This document shows, one piece after another, positions 1 to 18,489 of a DNA stretch of 64,000 nt (position 1 is the first letter of the stretch; the number at the start of each line of letters is the position of its first letter). Source of the DNA: Actinostola sp. cb2023 (lineage: Eukaryota; Cnidaria; Anthozoa; Actiniaria; Actinostolidae). The notes beneath the pieces are model-generated. The model was not told the origin of the DNA. It searched no databases and saw only the letters and a program-made list of their open reading frames with translations. The position numbers were made by a program, and so were the translations under genes. Location: positions 179,501 through 243,500 of the forward strand of contig JAUJYZ010000850.1 of NCBI GenBank assembly GCA_033675265.1, written 5' to 3'.

Positions 1-410
1 TGGGGGAGTGGTAGGGGGAGTTCACAACACTGGATGGATGGCTATCGATGGCTATATGATTGAAGGTTGAAGGGAATGTCAGTGCAGTTTGTCTGAAGCG
101 TGAAAAAGAAAAAAACTCACAAGTATAAAAACAATGAAGCTACATATAATTGAACACTCAACACAGTATGAGGAAAATTGACAAAAGGAAAAGTACAAGG
201 ATATGTATAACAAAATATAACAAAAGAAAAATAATAATTATGAAACTTATTATTTGACATAATACGCGAAAATTAAAATTGTTCTTGGCATGCAGGCGGA
301 TGGGACACAGTATCCAAATGAAAACACAAACCTTTTAATGCGTTTTTATTTCCCGTCCACTACGCGATCCAAAGTGGAGACAAGCTCGACGGTCGAAAAC
401 GCAAAGCCTC

Positions 411-506
411 GGTCAAACGTGAATGCAAGTCCATGCAAGTTCACCGTTTGACCGGCTACATGCAAGTTATACTGCAACTTGCAGCGACTTGCGTTCACGT
501 TTGACC
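411..506. repeat. Small fold-back element
   Basis: GGTCAAACGTGAATGCAAGT and its near complement ACTTGCGTTCACGTTTGACC enclose further CATGCAAGTT/AACTTGC pairs, making a nearly complete palindrome of about 96 bp. Confidence 0.8.
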
Positions 507-620
507 GGGGCTCAATCTTAGGTTTCCCGCGTGTCTGGCATGCACGAATGACGTCACAATGTGCTGAGACCAAAAAAGAGCGCCATGACTCATGAGAAGA
601 AGCAGTATATCAGTATCCGC

Positions 621-708
621 ACTACGGCTAGTCTCCCTCGCACGCAGCCGTCTTTAGTTCCGTCACGCAACGCTCTCGGCCCGATGCGAGGGAGACTACA
701 CTACGGCT
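621..708. repeat. Small inverted repeat
   Basis: The arms CTAGTCTCCCTCGCA and TGCGAGGGAGACTA, plus outer ACTACGGCT copies, enclose a short GC-richer centre. Confidence 0.7.
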
Positions 709-1860
709 CAATAGTCGAACAGTTTTGGTGTGATAGTAGGGGTTCATTATGATTGACGTTCCTTTCACTCTCGACCGAGTCGAAGAAAATACACGTAATC
801 TGACTGAAAGCGTCAAACACTTCGTAAATGGGTCAAGAAAGGTTCAGGCTCCAGTCGGCCGGCGTTGGATACTGATCTGACAGCATCAACGTACTTATCC
901 ACTGGATAACGACGGATTTATATCCACCTTTCGTACAGCCGGGGCCAGCAGCTGCACATTTACGAGCAAAAGCCGGGCCGAAATACGAATGCGCACGCAG
1001 GGACTGCCGGGTTGGCCTGCACTTCTGCATGAGATCGAGAATGATCGCCAAAGAACTCTTACACAAATCTTTGGTACACAAACTATGGTTTACTAATAGT
1101 TAACGCAATATCCACTCAATGAGCCTTGAAAATGACGACTTTCGTGATTGTTTGCGGAAGATACACGTTCACTGCTCGACAAGTCTGATACAAACTAAAG
1201 GAATCCTGTAACAACAGTTGCGCACACCTGTATACAGAGCTGTATACTGGAAGGGTAGCTATACTTTAGGTATGTTATCTTTCCCCGATTGCTTGATTAC
1301 AAGGAATCTCTAATTGATTAGTGCTGGCCACTGTATAAAAATATCTAGCCTGCTCTCCAAGGGGAGCTAGGGGGAAAGAGAGGAGGGAAAGGGAAAGGTC
1401 ACAGTCTAAAAAAACTTTTGGCGAAGGGGTATGGAATTCCAAACGGCAATTGGAAGTGGTAGTTACTAACCATATTTTTCGTCATTCAGTTCTGGTTCTC
1501 AGGATATAGGGTAATGAAATTACTCATACACGTTAGTGAAGTGAAGGTGACTCATTGCTTGTTTGAATCAATAGGATTATATTTGGCAACGCTGGTCTGA
1601 TATTTAAGGTTCATTCAAATCTGTACATCAACCGTGACCTCTACAATTTGTTGCGCGCAATATTGCAGAAGTAGTCGCACTGTACTTGAACACGTCACAT
1701 GCAACAATCGCAGAGGTAAGACACACCCTGCAATCATATATTTCCAGCAATATTGCGCACAATGTTGCACCGTGTGTCTGTACATTAAGCCTAGTGCGAC
1801 GTTGTGCTGTTTGTATCAAAAATATCATAGCAATCCCTACGTAGGAATATGAATGGATAA
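709..1860. other. Region 709-1860: no gene seen
   Basis: Unique-looking sequence. A GCAATATTGC/CAATGTTGC cluster at 1650-1770 recurs in variants near 7940-7965, 51885-51935 and 56400-56440, so it is probably a dispersed repeat. Short open frames show no domain and overlap on both strands. Confidence 0.6.
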
Positions 1861-2007
1861 TAGAGTCGTTTTCGTATGTGGGAAAGTTACGATACCGTGC
1901 GGTGAGTTTGATTGGCTGAGATGTGTCTGTACGCGTTTTGATTGGTTCAGAAAGGAAACCAATCGAGTGTCACGTTACCATGGGTTTCCCACTCGAAAAC
2001 GACTCTA
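1861..2007. mobile_element. Miniature element, TAGAGTCG family, copy 1
   Basis: 147 bp. It starts TAGAGTCGTTTTCGTATG and ends CGAAAACGACTCTA, with an inner GTGGGAAAGTTACG/TTTCCCA pairing. It lies just beyond the CTDP1 stop, probably in its 3' untranslated or downstream region. Confidence 0.88.
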
Positions 2008-2076
2008 TAATAATCAGTGAATGTACAAGCGTAATGATTGTTGTAATGTACATGTTACAAGTAGTTCGATACTTAA

Positions 2077-9701
<7,625 letters not shown>

Positions 9702-9858
9702 CTTGTTTTTCGCTTTCGCGCGTCACACTGAATTAACGAAATAATTGAAAGGTGGGGGAGGGGGTTGGGACGATGAAAATAGTCACATGGGAGGGGAGAA
9801 GTCGGGGTAAAAAGGTTCAAAATCATTTTGAAAGACAAAATATCAAGAATTTCGTTTA

Positions 9859-10079
9859 CAGTGTGGACACTCGAACCATGAACACTTCGAGTTTTTTTCA
9901 AACTTTTTTTTTCTAACTTGCTATTGCCTCATCGCCTCTCAAATGGAGCATTGAGTTATTTAAAAATACACTTAGTGATCAAAATAAATCATTTTTCTGA
10001 TCTATTTGTTCAATCGATAATTTATATTTATATACGTGTTAGAAAAACCTAAGTGTTCACGGTTCGAGTGTCTATACTG
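9859..10079. mobile_element. TA-flanked miniature element between CTDP1 and the EGF/sushi gene
   Basis: 221 bp. The ends CAGTGTGGACACTCGAACC and GGTTCGAGTGTCTATACTG, with AACACTT/AAGTGTT further in, are flanked by TA at 9857-9858 and 10080-10081. This fits a Tc1/mariner/pogo-type element. It fills most of the space between two divergent genes. Confidence 0.85.
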
Positions 10080-10286
10080 TAATTTATTTTTCAGACTTTT
10101 TGAAAACAACTAAGTTCTAACTAATATTCTTCAATATGAGCCCCGCGATGACGAAATAACATCCTTTTATGTATGAGCACGTATAAGCAAAACTACAATG
10201 CACTTCCGGTCATTGCGCAAATTGCAAGCATCGATACTTCATCTGTCAGTGCAAATCCCAATGTTGTAATGACCAACACAGCCAAC

Positions 10287-12716
10287 ATGACCGCGCAGAG
10301 GAAAAACGTTTTCTACTGTCTATTATTGCTCGCTTTTGGGTCAGCCAGGCTTCAAGCCCAAGGCCACAAGTGCTCCAAGATAATCTTCAAAAATATCGAT
10401 GAAAATGCATTGTCCTGGGTTCAAATTGAAGGAGTTTACGAGGTTACATCGTCCCACAATGGTTTCCCAGTGTACACGAACAAAGATTCGGGTGTTTTGT
10501 TTTACTACAACTACGATGCCTCTAAAGGGATAAAGGTTTTTGTGTTTGGTCAGAAAATTGGTGAAGTTTTCGGCCTTGCTGGTTCAGCTCACTCCAACTT
10601 TGACCCAACACAGTGGTCATCGATCGACTCCGCGGACAGGAATGACCTTTTTAGAGATATCGTTAAGGACTGGAAGTACTACACTCCTCTGGAAAATACT
10701 TTCAAGAACCTCAACAGTGTTTACAACATCAAAGCAGTTTGCGTTGATGACAACTTCTTCCGCTGTGACTCTGAGAAGTTTTACTTCAACGACACAATCA
10801 CTTCCGGTACAGAGGTCTTGAACGATCCCAAAACTGACTTCTTTGCCAAATTGCCTGGAGTTTATCAGGCTATTCGCCCGGTCTACAAACACAGCAGACA
10901 GAACTGGTACCTTTTCTACAGTAATGGCTATTGGAATGTAGGTTCAAGTTATGATCAAAGCGCCGGAAGCCAAATTTTCCGTGTTCAAGATAAAGTTTTC
11001 AAACCGGAATACGTAACAGGAGTTTGGTCTGTTTGGAAGGGAAGTTTCTGGTCCCCAGCTAATGAGCTAAGGCTGCTTTGTAGAGGGATTTCTAATGGCA
11101 AGAATCAGTGTAGCTCTACAAACTGTCAGAATTCGGGAAGATGTATTTATACAGAAGGAAAAGAGACCGTCTGTGCTTGCGTGAAGCAATATCATGGAGT
11201 ATATTGCGAAAAAGCAACGCAGTGTAAGAATCCAGGGATACCTCGGTCAGCAGTAAGTGTCATTTGGACAAGCCGACGCCCTGGCGAAATCGCAACGAGT
11301 TTTTGTACGAAGGGTTATCGATTTAAACCAATGGAATATTACGTATGCGAGTCACATGGGAACCAGAGTAGCTATGATTGGCTTCTTGAGTCAAAAGCAA
11401 GCTGTCAAGTGTCTAACTATAAGAACAACAACAATAATAATAACAACAATAATAACAACAACAATAACAACAATAATAATAACAACAACAACAACAATAA
11501 CAACAACAATAATAACAATAATAACAATAACAACAACAATAATAATAATAATAACAACAACAATAATAATAACAACAACAACAACAATAATAATAATGAC
11601 GACTATAACAACCATTGGGATCCTGATCTCGATTTCCTAATATTCTTTGGTCCATGTTTGGCATTCAGCGCGATTATCCCATGTTTTATTTGGCTTGGAA
11701 TAATGTGCTCTAGACTCTGTCTCGTTAGCAGATCCAGCGAACCTCGCTCTTCTAATCGTATTGAGGGTGTAGCAAACATTGCGAATGACCGATACTGGGT
11801 GTTATTGCGACTATATTCGGCCTATTTTAACTTTGCGTTTTGGCCGTGGCTTATCTTCGTCCTCGTGTGCGCATCGTCTGAAGAACTACTGTCAGTCCAC
11901 TACAACTTGTTTTACTGTGCTATTGGAATGTGCATATTTTGCGCGCTCTTTGTCGCCATTGAAGGTTACATTTGCACCCAAAGAGCAGTTCTTCGAAATA
12001 TAGTCACGTGGGACTATATAGATAACTTACACAGAACCCGTCCTAACGTTGTCATGGTGATAGAGAGATATAACTGGACAAGTTACGTCATATATCGGGA
12101 GCATAACGGCTACACAGAACGGGAAAGAAAATACAGAAAAGTTGGAAGAAAGTTCACACGGGAACCATTTGTCTACGCGTCGGTCGTTGATGAATCGCAG
12201 AAAGACGTTCACTTCAAGCGAGAGCTGACGAGAATGCGACTTCACTTGGACGTGAGTCTGGGAGATGAAGCAACCCAAAGTGCGTGGTCTAATCAAGAGA
12301 AAAGTCTTGTGGAGCGAACCAACCACGTGAATAATATGCACAAGCTCTCTCGTGAGGACAATATGCCTCATTTTCATGATCACGTGTTGTTATGCCCAGA
12401 CCCCCACTCGTTGCCATGGTGGATGGGAGAGGGGTACTTCTGGTGTGCTACACTGCTCCAGCTGTCTTGGGTCTACAGAGCTCTTTTCAACTCTAGGACG
12501 GGCCTACAGGAGTACACTTTGATAAAGAAAGTTTATCACATGAATTCGACTGGTCCAACCGGTTTGCCGCAGGCCAACACTAGTGAATCAGGTCCTTCAA
12601 GTCACGTGGCCAGCAACCATCCCGAAAGTCAAGTCAGTGGTCAAGAAAACAAGCCATTGATCGGGTTTTCTACCCCTGATCACGGTTACATCACCAATAA
12701 CTACAAGACGATATAG
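10287..12716 (+). CDS. EGF/sushi multi-pass membrane protein with TMEM151-like C-terminal part
   Basis: Single-exon gene. The frame opens at 10173, but the ATG at 10287 (CCAACATGACC) is preferred because it is followed directly by a signal peptide, KNVFYCLLLLAFGSARLQAQ. Numbered from 10173: a Trp/Tyr-rich extracellular region with two similar GVY motifs (about 65-310), an EGF-like domain (about 313-347, CQNSGRC...CACVKQYHGVYC), a sushi/CCP domain (about 351-411), Lys417, 58 consecutive Asn (418-475), and membrane segments near 488-511, 545-567 and 578-596. A cytoplasmic-looking stretch follows, then a hydrophobic LPWWMGEGYFWCATLLQLSW segment near 745-765. The membrane part and the final LSWVYRALFNSRT pattern recall TMEM151; this is from memory and moderate. 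Function unknown; a cell-surface role is inferred. It lies divergent from CTDP1 with about 590 bp between start codons. Confidence 0.8.
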   Translation: MTAQRKNVFYCLLLLAFGSARLQAQGHKCSKIIFKNIDENALSWVQIEGVYEVTSSHNGFPVYTNKDSGVLFYYNYDASKGIKVFVFGQKIGEVFGLAGSAHSNFDPTQWSSIDSADRNDLFRDIVKDWKYYTPLENTFKNLNSVYNIKAVCVDDNFFRCDSEKFYFNDTITSGTEVLNDPKTDFFAKLPGVYQAIRPVYKHSRQNWYLFYSNGYWNVGSSYDQSAGSQIFRVQDKVFKPEYVTGVWSVWKGSFWSPANELRLLCRGISNGKNQCSSTNCQNSGRCIYTEGKETVCACVKQYHGVYCEKATQCKNPGIPRSAVSVIWTSRRPGEIATSFCTKGYRFKPMEYYVCESHGNQSSYDWLLESKASCQVSNYKNNNNNNNNNNNNNNNNNNNNNNNNNNNNNNNNNNNNNNNNNNNNNNNNNNNNNNNNNNDDYNNHWDPDLDFLIFFGPCLAFSAIIPCFIWLGIMCSRLCLVSRSSEPRSSNRIEGVANIANDRYWVLLRLYSAYFNFAFWPWLIFVLVCASSEELLSVHYNLFYCAIGMCIFCALFVAIEGYICTQRAVLRNIVTWDYIDNLHRTRPNVVMVIERYNWTSYVIYREHNGYTERERKYRKVGRKFTREPFVYASVVDESQKDVHFKRELTRMRLHLDVSLGDEATQSAWSNQEKSLVERTNHVNNMHKLSREDNMPHFHDHVLLCPDPHSLPWWMGEGYFWCATLLQLSWVYRALFNSRTGLQEYTLIKKVYHMNSTGPTGLPQANTSESGPSSHVASNHPESQVSGQENKPLIGFSTPDHGYITNNYKTI
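11424..11597 (+). repeat. AAY trinucleotide run encoding 58 asparagines
   Basis: Uninterrupted AAC/AAT codons inside the coding frame, between the sushi domain and the first membrane segment. AAC and AAT are mixed irregularly, unlike a fresh pure microsatellite. Confidence 0.97.
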
Positions 12717-12840
12717 TCTTTCAACTGGTAAACTGTCATACCCTGCAAAATATTCGGTTTAATTCTCTAATTTTTATGAGTTATTTTATTGATTAACTGT
12801 CAAAGGAAATACAGCCCTATATCTATATCTATCTATCTAA

Positions 12841-12846
12841 AATAAA
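12841..12846 (+). promoter_or_regulatory. Candidate polyadenylation signal of the EGF/sushi gene
   Basis: AATAAA lies 125 bases after the stop codon, downstream of an AT-rich stretch. No other copy of the hexamer was noticed in the first 150 bases. Confidence 0.5.
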
Positions 12847-13081
12847 ATATGACATCCGTGACATCTACACGTGAACATCCCTTCTGCATCCTTGGCCTAA
12901 AATCTGCTAGTAAATAGCCTGCGTAGTGGCGCAACACGGGGCACGGGAGCGGGAACCAAGATGCCGATAGCCTTACACTAACATTGAGAGCAGGAGGGGT
13001 CAAATTGCACGCCAACAATTCAGTTCAAAGTGCGGTCTCGCCAAGTACAGCTAGATAAGAAAGACTATAGATCGCCTGATT

Positions 13082-13790
13082 ACTCGGGCTCTTCCGAAGG
13101 AAGCCCGAGTTATAAAATGCGAATTTCGGTAGTAGTAGTTTTGTTCGGCTCAAGAATGACGAAAGTATGCGACGTATTTAATCGTATCGAGTTTCAAGAT
13201 TACTCAGCAGATAAGAAAAGACAAACGACACACAGGACTCAAGTAGATTATGAATCTTAGTTTTGAAAGCAACATGTCGTTAATAATCCGTTACTGAGCA
13301 GCTTCGTATTATGTCTCTGAAGCTAGAGAGCAAGGGTTTGATTTTTCAGTAGATTTTGTTTAGATAGCTAATATCGCTTTGCTTGCTGCCTGACTGTCGT
13401 AACGCGAGGGCGTTATCGGAACCATCTGACCTATGCAACCTCAAGACGTATCATGTTCGTACTCATCCGACTCATAGTCTCCCTCGTCACTCAACTGTCA
13501 CTGATTGTCATGACGTCAGAGAAATGATATTGTATTGAAGAAGATGTCCTTGTTTTATTCGACGTTCGAACCGTAGCTCGAACCCGAACTCGAACTCGAT
13601 TCCAAACTCGACGTTTCGGGATCTGAGAGGGGGCCTTTACACGAACTCATCAAAATCAAATCAATTGAACTCAAACTCAAAAGGTAATCAAATGAACTCA
13701 AAGTCAAAGGCAAATCAAATGAACTCGACACATACATGTATATACATAGTCTCCCTCGTCACGCAACTGTCAGTCATTGTCAGGTCTCTC
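13082..13790. mobile_element. Truncated copy of the same repeat unit, opposite orientation
   Basis: Begins with the 29-bp hairpin ACTCGGGCT...AGCCCGAGT, then a stretch complementary to 54200-54360, including CGAAAGTATGCGACGTATTT and CTATGCAACCTCAAGACGTA. Lower down it holds the AACTCA/AATCAA repeat that corresponds to the NSK/NQ region of the hypothetical protein. Confidence 0.55.
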
Positions 13791-13844
13791 TAAGCATAAG
13801 CAAGGGAGAGGAAAACACGGAGAAAAACTCAAATCACATGTGAT

Positions 13845-13917
13845 CCCAGGTCCGGGAATCGAACCCGGGACACAGAGGTGACAGACCGAGGCTCTCACCA
13901 CTCGGCCACCCTTGCTT
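13845..13917 (-). repeat. tRNA-derived SINE head
   Basis: On the minus strand it has an A box (TGGCCGAGTGG, at 13898-13908) and a B box (GGGTTCGATTCCC, at 13854-13866) with a perfect T arm. The acceptor stem does not pair well. It runs directly into the repeat material at 13745-13800, as a SINE body would. Confidence 0.6.
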
Positions 13918-14737
13918 CCCTAAGGTATTTATTGGAGGGAGGCGTTTATTTGAGGCTGGAAATATACGCCAATACAATCGCGAACATTAGATTCACTTTG
14001 CGCGGGTGCCTCCCAGTTGATTGGGATCCCTGTGGTGCGTATTCTCCCGTCATGCTTTGTTTGCTTGCAAGCGTGAAGAAGAACGAAACATGACGGACAG
14101 TTGAGCACGTGCTTCGTGCAGAAAAAGTTGTTTTGCAAGGTAATGGCGTCTTAAAACACTCATATAACGTTTGAATTCCAATATTAATGTTACATAGAGT
14201 ATATTTAAGGCTAATATCCTCATTTGTGTGGGTTTTGTAGAGCTAAACGTCGATAGTTTAGCTGACCTCACTCGCCGTCTGACAACAGCGAAGTCGGACT
14301 TCAGAAACAACTGTCGACCAGTTTGCTGCATAAATGTACAGTGTGATGTGAGGTAAGAACGTCTATGGTTTGTAAGATAGACGATACATAATGATCATGT
14401 CTAATGCGAACAAACAACTGTCGTGTGGCACTTGCTGGAAGCGTTATACAAATGATGTCAAATTGAATGAAGTTTAAATATAAACATAGCGTCGATTTGT
14501 AGCCACATACAACAGATCAGCTTACATACTATGTATAAGCTTGCAGTAATTGTCATACGTTAATATTGTGCTGGTGAGAATGATCTTAGGGGGTGTCATG
14601 GAAGATGTGGGACGTCGTGGTATCGGATATCATGACTACCTATTAGACAGTGTAATATATGCAACTTGGTCGAGAATGCTACTTGTGACTGTGGATTTGA
14701 CCTGCACTATATTCTGATTAATATCAATGTAGCATAT

Positions 14738-15412
14738 GGGTGCAATTATGCAGGGTTAATATCACTATTGCTATACCTGTACATGTTAGTAATACCAGAC
14801 AATGGATGCAATTATGCAGGGTTAATATCACTATTGCTATACCTGTACATGTTAGTAATACCAGACAATGGGTGCAATTATGCAGGGTTAATATCACTAT
14901 TGCTATACCTGTACATGTTAGTAATACCAGACAATGGGTGCAATTATGCAGGGTTAATATCACTATTGCTATACCTGTACATGTTAGTAACACCAGACAA
15001 TGGGTGCAATTATGCAGGGTTAATATCACTATTGCTATACCTGTACATGTTAGTAATACCAGACAATGGGTGCAATTATGCAGGGTTAATATCACTATTG
15101 CTATACCTGTACATGTTAGTAATACCAGACAATGGGTGCAATTATGCAGGGTTAATATCACTATTGCTATACCTGTACATGTTAGTAATACCAGACAATG
15201 GGTGCAATTATGCAGGGTTAATATCACTATTGCTATACCTGTACATGTTAGTAATACCAGACAATGGGTGCAATTATGCAGGGTTAATATCACTATTGCT
15301 ATACCTGTACATGTTAGTAATACCAGACAATGGGTGCAATTATGCAGGGTTAATATCACTATTGCTATACCTGTACATGTTAGTAATACCAGACAATGGG
15401 TGCAATTATGCA
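14738..15412. repeat. 66-bp tandem repeat, ten copies
   Basis: The unit begins GGGTGCAATTATGCAGGG and ends GTAATACCAGACAAT. Copies are almost identical (single differences near 14812 and 14990). Because 66 is divisible by three, long open frames appear on both strands; I do not regard them as genes. Confidence 0.98.
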
Positions 15413-15779
15413 AGTAACTTTTCAGACAGAAATATTGCAAGGCCAAATGATATTCTGTAGGATATGCTTATTAACCTGAAGCAGTAAACACTTTGAAGTA
15501 CCAACTTTATTGTTGAGAAATCAGTCTACGATATACTTTGAGCACTTAAGTCTTGACGGCAAAACTATAATTTTGAATGACTTAGTCAGGGGTTAGGATA
15601 GACAAAAACAGCAAAGTGCCAATGGTCCTTAACTTTCTAAAGTTTAGGGCCATTTTTTCAAACTTGGGGCCATGGGCCAGTCACCACACTTCATAACCTT
15701 TTTTGATAATCGACTGGCTATTCCAGAACAATAGAGCTAGCAGGGTATTCAGACCATCGCAGGGTAATGTGATATGAAA

Positions 15780-16090
15780 AAAGGGAAATGGATGAGTGTA
15801 AATTTATGAGTGGAGGAGAGCCGGGATATGGAAGAAAAGCGAATAGATGAGGGTGTGAATTTATGAGTGAGGGGCTAGAGGGAGAGGATGAGAGCGAATG
15901 TTGAAAAGGAAGGCTGGGATACGGAAGAAAAGTGGATGGATGGGAGTGTGATTTTATGAGCGGGGGGCTAGGGGAAGAGGATGGGGGAGAGAATGTTGAA
16001 AAGGAAAGATAGGATATAGAAGAAAAGCAAATGGATGAAGGTGTAAATTTATGAGTGAGGGACTGGGGGGAGGAGGTTGATCGAGAGATT
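15780..16090. repeat. Degenerate ~93-bp tandem repeat, purine-rich
   Basis: About three and a half copies share GAAAAGCGAATAGATGAGGG and AATTTATGAGTGAGGGGCT variants. Similar purine-rich sequence resumes at 16850-17090. Confidence 0.75.
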
Positions 16091-16246
16091 TTTAATGGAA
16101 AAAATGAAGGGTGAATGGAAGTAGGTAAAGTGAACAGAGTGAGAGCTGGAGGGAACAAAGGGAAAGGTGAATGAATAGATAAAAATAATCAAAGAAGAAA
16201 TAATGGAAGTGAAATAAAGGAAAGTTGAAATATATACCGTATATTA

Positions 16247-16839
16247 CCGTGTATAAGTCGACCTTTTAAGTCAGGATTTGTACCTCAAAATCGGGGGGTC
16301 GACTTATACACGGTGACAAAAAGTTAATGTTATGAAAGACCTTAGTTTTCAAGGAATAAAAACTGTTTATGCTGGGTTTATGTAAACGAACTATTGTAGT
16401 ATCGATCAAACTCTTAACATATGCTTATTTTGAGTTAAAAACATTCTTAGAGACTTCTTTCATCTGAATAAAGAATTAGAGACATGGTATAGCTTGTTTT
16501 ATTAAGGATACAGACCTCGCAATGTCATATCTCGAACTCGTCTGTTTATCCGGCCGCCATCTTGAATTTTCAACACGTGTACTGAACTATACTAGTTTCC
16601 AGTCCTTCTCGGAAAACAACATGTCTACGTACAAGCGAACGTAAATAGAACGATTTCGCCATTGTTTTTCTAAAACTTTCGCCCTAAATTATTGCAAAAT
16701 GGCCCTTGAATATCCAAATTGCCTACTGACTTGTTCATTGGACTTTTGGGTCGACTTATACACGAGATACATGAAAAATACTAGATCTTGAGTCCAAAAA
16801 TGGGGGGTCGACTTATACACGAGGTCGACTTATACACGG
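16247..16839. mobile_element. TA-flanked inverted-repeat element with GTCGACTTATACACGG ends
   Basis: 593 bp. The left end CCGTGTATAAGTCGACC and right end GTCGACTTATACACGG sit between TA dinucleotides. Each end also contains a second inverted copy (near 16295-16311 and 16750-16825). The interior is AT-rich with no convincing gene. Confidence 0.8.
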
Positions 16840-16854
16840 TAAGAGGAGGAATAA

Positions 16855-18416
16855 ATTAAAAAGAAAGAAGATTAAAGAAGGTGAGGTAAATAGGAGAAAG
16901 AAGTAGAATGTATGTAGAGAAATGGAGAAATGGATGATAGAATAAAAGGGTAACAATGTGGAACTGTATAGGATACATAAGGCTTAGGGTGAAAAGGTAA
17001 TGAAAGGGACAATTACTGAGAAAGAGCCAGATCTGGAGAAAGAACAGGTGGAAAGTATGTAGGCCAGTGGATGAAAAGGTGAAATCATAGATAACAAACA
17101 TTTGGTATGCATTCAAGTCGCCTTAACACAGAATCCGTCCATTTAAACCTCAATAAAGTATACATTTTCTGAAAGCTAAATAAATGGAGATTCCAACTAA
17201 TGGTCAAGATAATTATCTTTATGCACTCTAGAGATATCAATTATCAAAAGGGTGTCTCCAATTTTCAATAAGTTGCCCCAATGCTTTTTTATTTGCCACT
17301 AAACTTTCGGTACGCTAAAAATGCATTGTTTTTTACCAATCAGTTAATAACTCAAGAAAAAAATAAAATATCAAAAATCGGAGACACTCTTTTGAAGATC
17401 AATTATCAGACATGGTTTTTGTGAAGTTTCAAATATATCCGATAAAATCCCTTTCTCCAGGAACTCAAAACGTGATCACTCCAATAGCAGACCACACTTG
17501 CTACCATTCACTCCTTTTCTATAAGAATAATTTCCTACAATAAATATTTATATAGCGCGTGTCCAGTTAATGTTCTGGATGTCCTCTGCATACTAAATGA
17601 AAATATGTGCATCACACTGGTGAAGAAACATGGAATTATTAGAAGGCTAAAATTACAAATAAGACTAGTCGTTGCATTTGCAAGTGAAGTGCTGCTGAGC
17701 CAAACATGTTTGTCTGTCGTTGTATCATTGTTTGCATGTATGAAGCTATACGATAGATTAATTTTATTCTATACATACAATATTGGACAATCTGCCTATA
17801 CAATCGTGTACTATCTATTCATACTGTCTTTTACAGAAAAAACATCCCAATAGTATATCGCCCGTCCCACGGCACATTTTACAAACTGCAGTTATGCGCT
17901 GTTTACATTAACATAGTGTCACACGTTCTAGTGAATTAAACTAAGGGTAATCATATTCACATGCTAAATAATTCCCAACAGTATAATACCACGAAGTAAG
18001 TCTTTTATTCCTTGCGATTTTCTTCCATGGAATTGATCCATGCATATGATAACCACATGATCCATTGTTACTGTAGACTGTGCATGTGATAAGATAGCCA
18101 CATGATCCATTGTTACTGTAGACTGTGCATGTCAAATGAACATCTAGAACTACAAACATGAGTGTTGACTGACAGTTGAACACAGGGTATTTAATGATTC
18201 TAAATATACTGACATTTCGATTGTAAGTCTTTTGTTGGAGAGAAAGTAAGAAAGTGAAATGGTAGAGATAGGATGTAGTGACTAACCAATAAGAAGGTGA
18301 AAGAGATAACAAAGAATTGGTTTCACCTGTAGTCAAAACTATATTGTATGAACTTATTTTACATGAATTATAAAAAGTCACATATTAACCCTAGTAAGAC
18401 CCTAGCTCACCATAGA
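16855..18416. other. Region 16855-18416: no gene seen
   Basis: Purine-rich low-complexity DNA to about 17090, then AT-rich sequence. A 57-bp direct duplication (ACATGATCCATTGTTACTGT) lies at about 18050-18135. The open frames here show no domain. Confidence 0.6.
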
Positions 18417-18489
18417 GTGCCAGTAGCTCAGTGGTTAGAGCATCCGACTAGCAAACGGAGGGTCATGGGTTCAAATCCCATCTGGGGCT
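18417..18489 (+). tRNA. tRNA-like sequence, anticodon AGC (Ala-like), probably SINE head or tRNA pseudogene
   Basis: Has an A box (TAGCTCAGTGG, 18424-18434), an anticodon loop CTAGCAA, and a B box (GGGTTCAAATCCC, 18467-18479) within a good T arm. The acceptor stem has one G-G mismatch and a G-T pair, and the anticodon stem has an A-A mismatch. It is followed by a T6 run, a possible pol III stop, and by CTGAGTCCC, complementary to part of the 3' end. These defects favour a tRNA-derived repeat over a working gene. Confidence 0.55.

Noticed and set aside
14666..15460. Long frames of 225-264 codons on both strands
   Set aside because: Produced by the 66-bp tandem repeat; no codon bias or domain, and all are equally open.
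15718..16158. Minus-strand 146-codon Ser/Pro/Phe-rich frame
   Set aside because: Complement of a purine-rich tandem repeat.
17941..18381. Minus-strand 146-codon frame
   Set aside because: Spans a local direct duplication, has no domain, and no supporting splice or start context.
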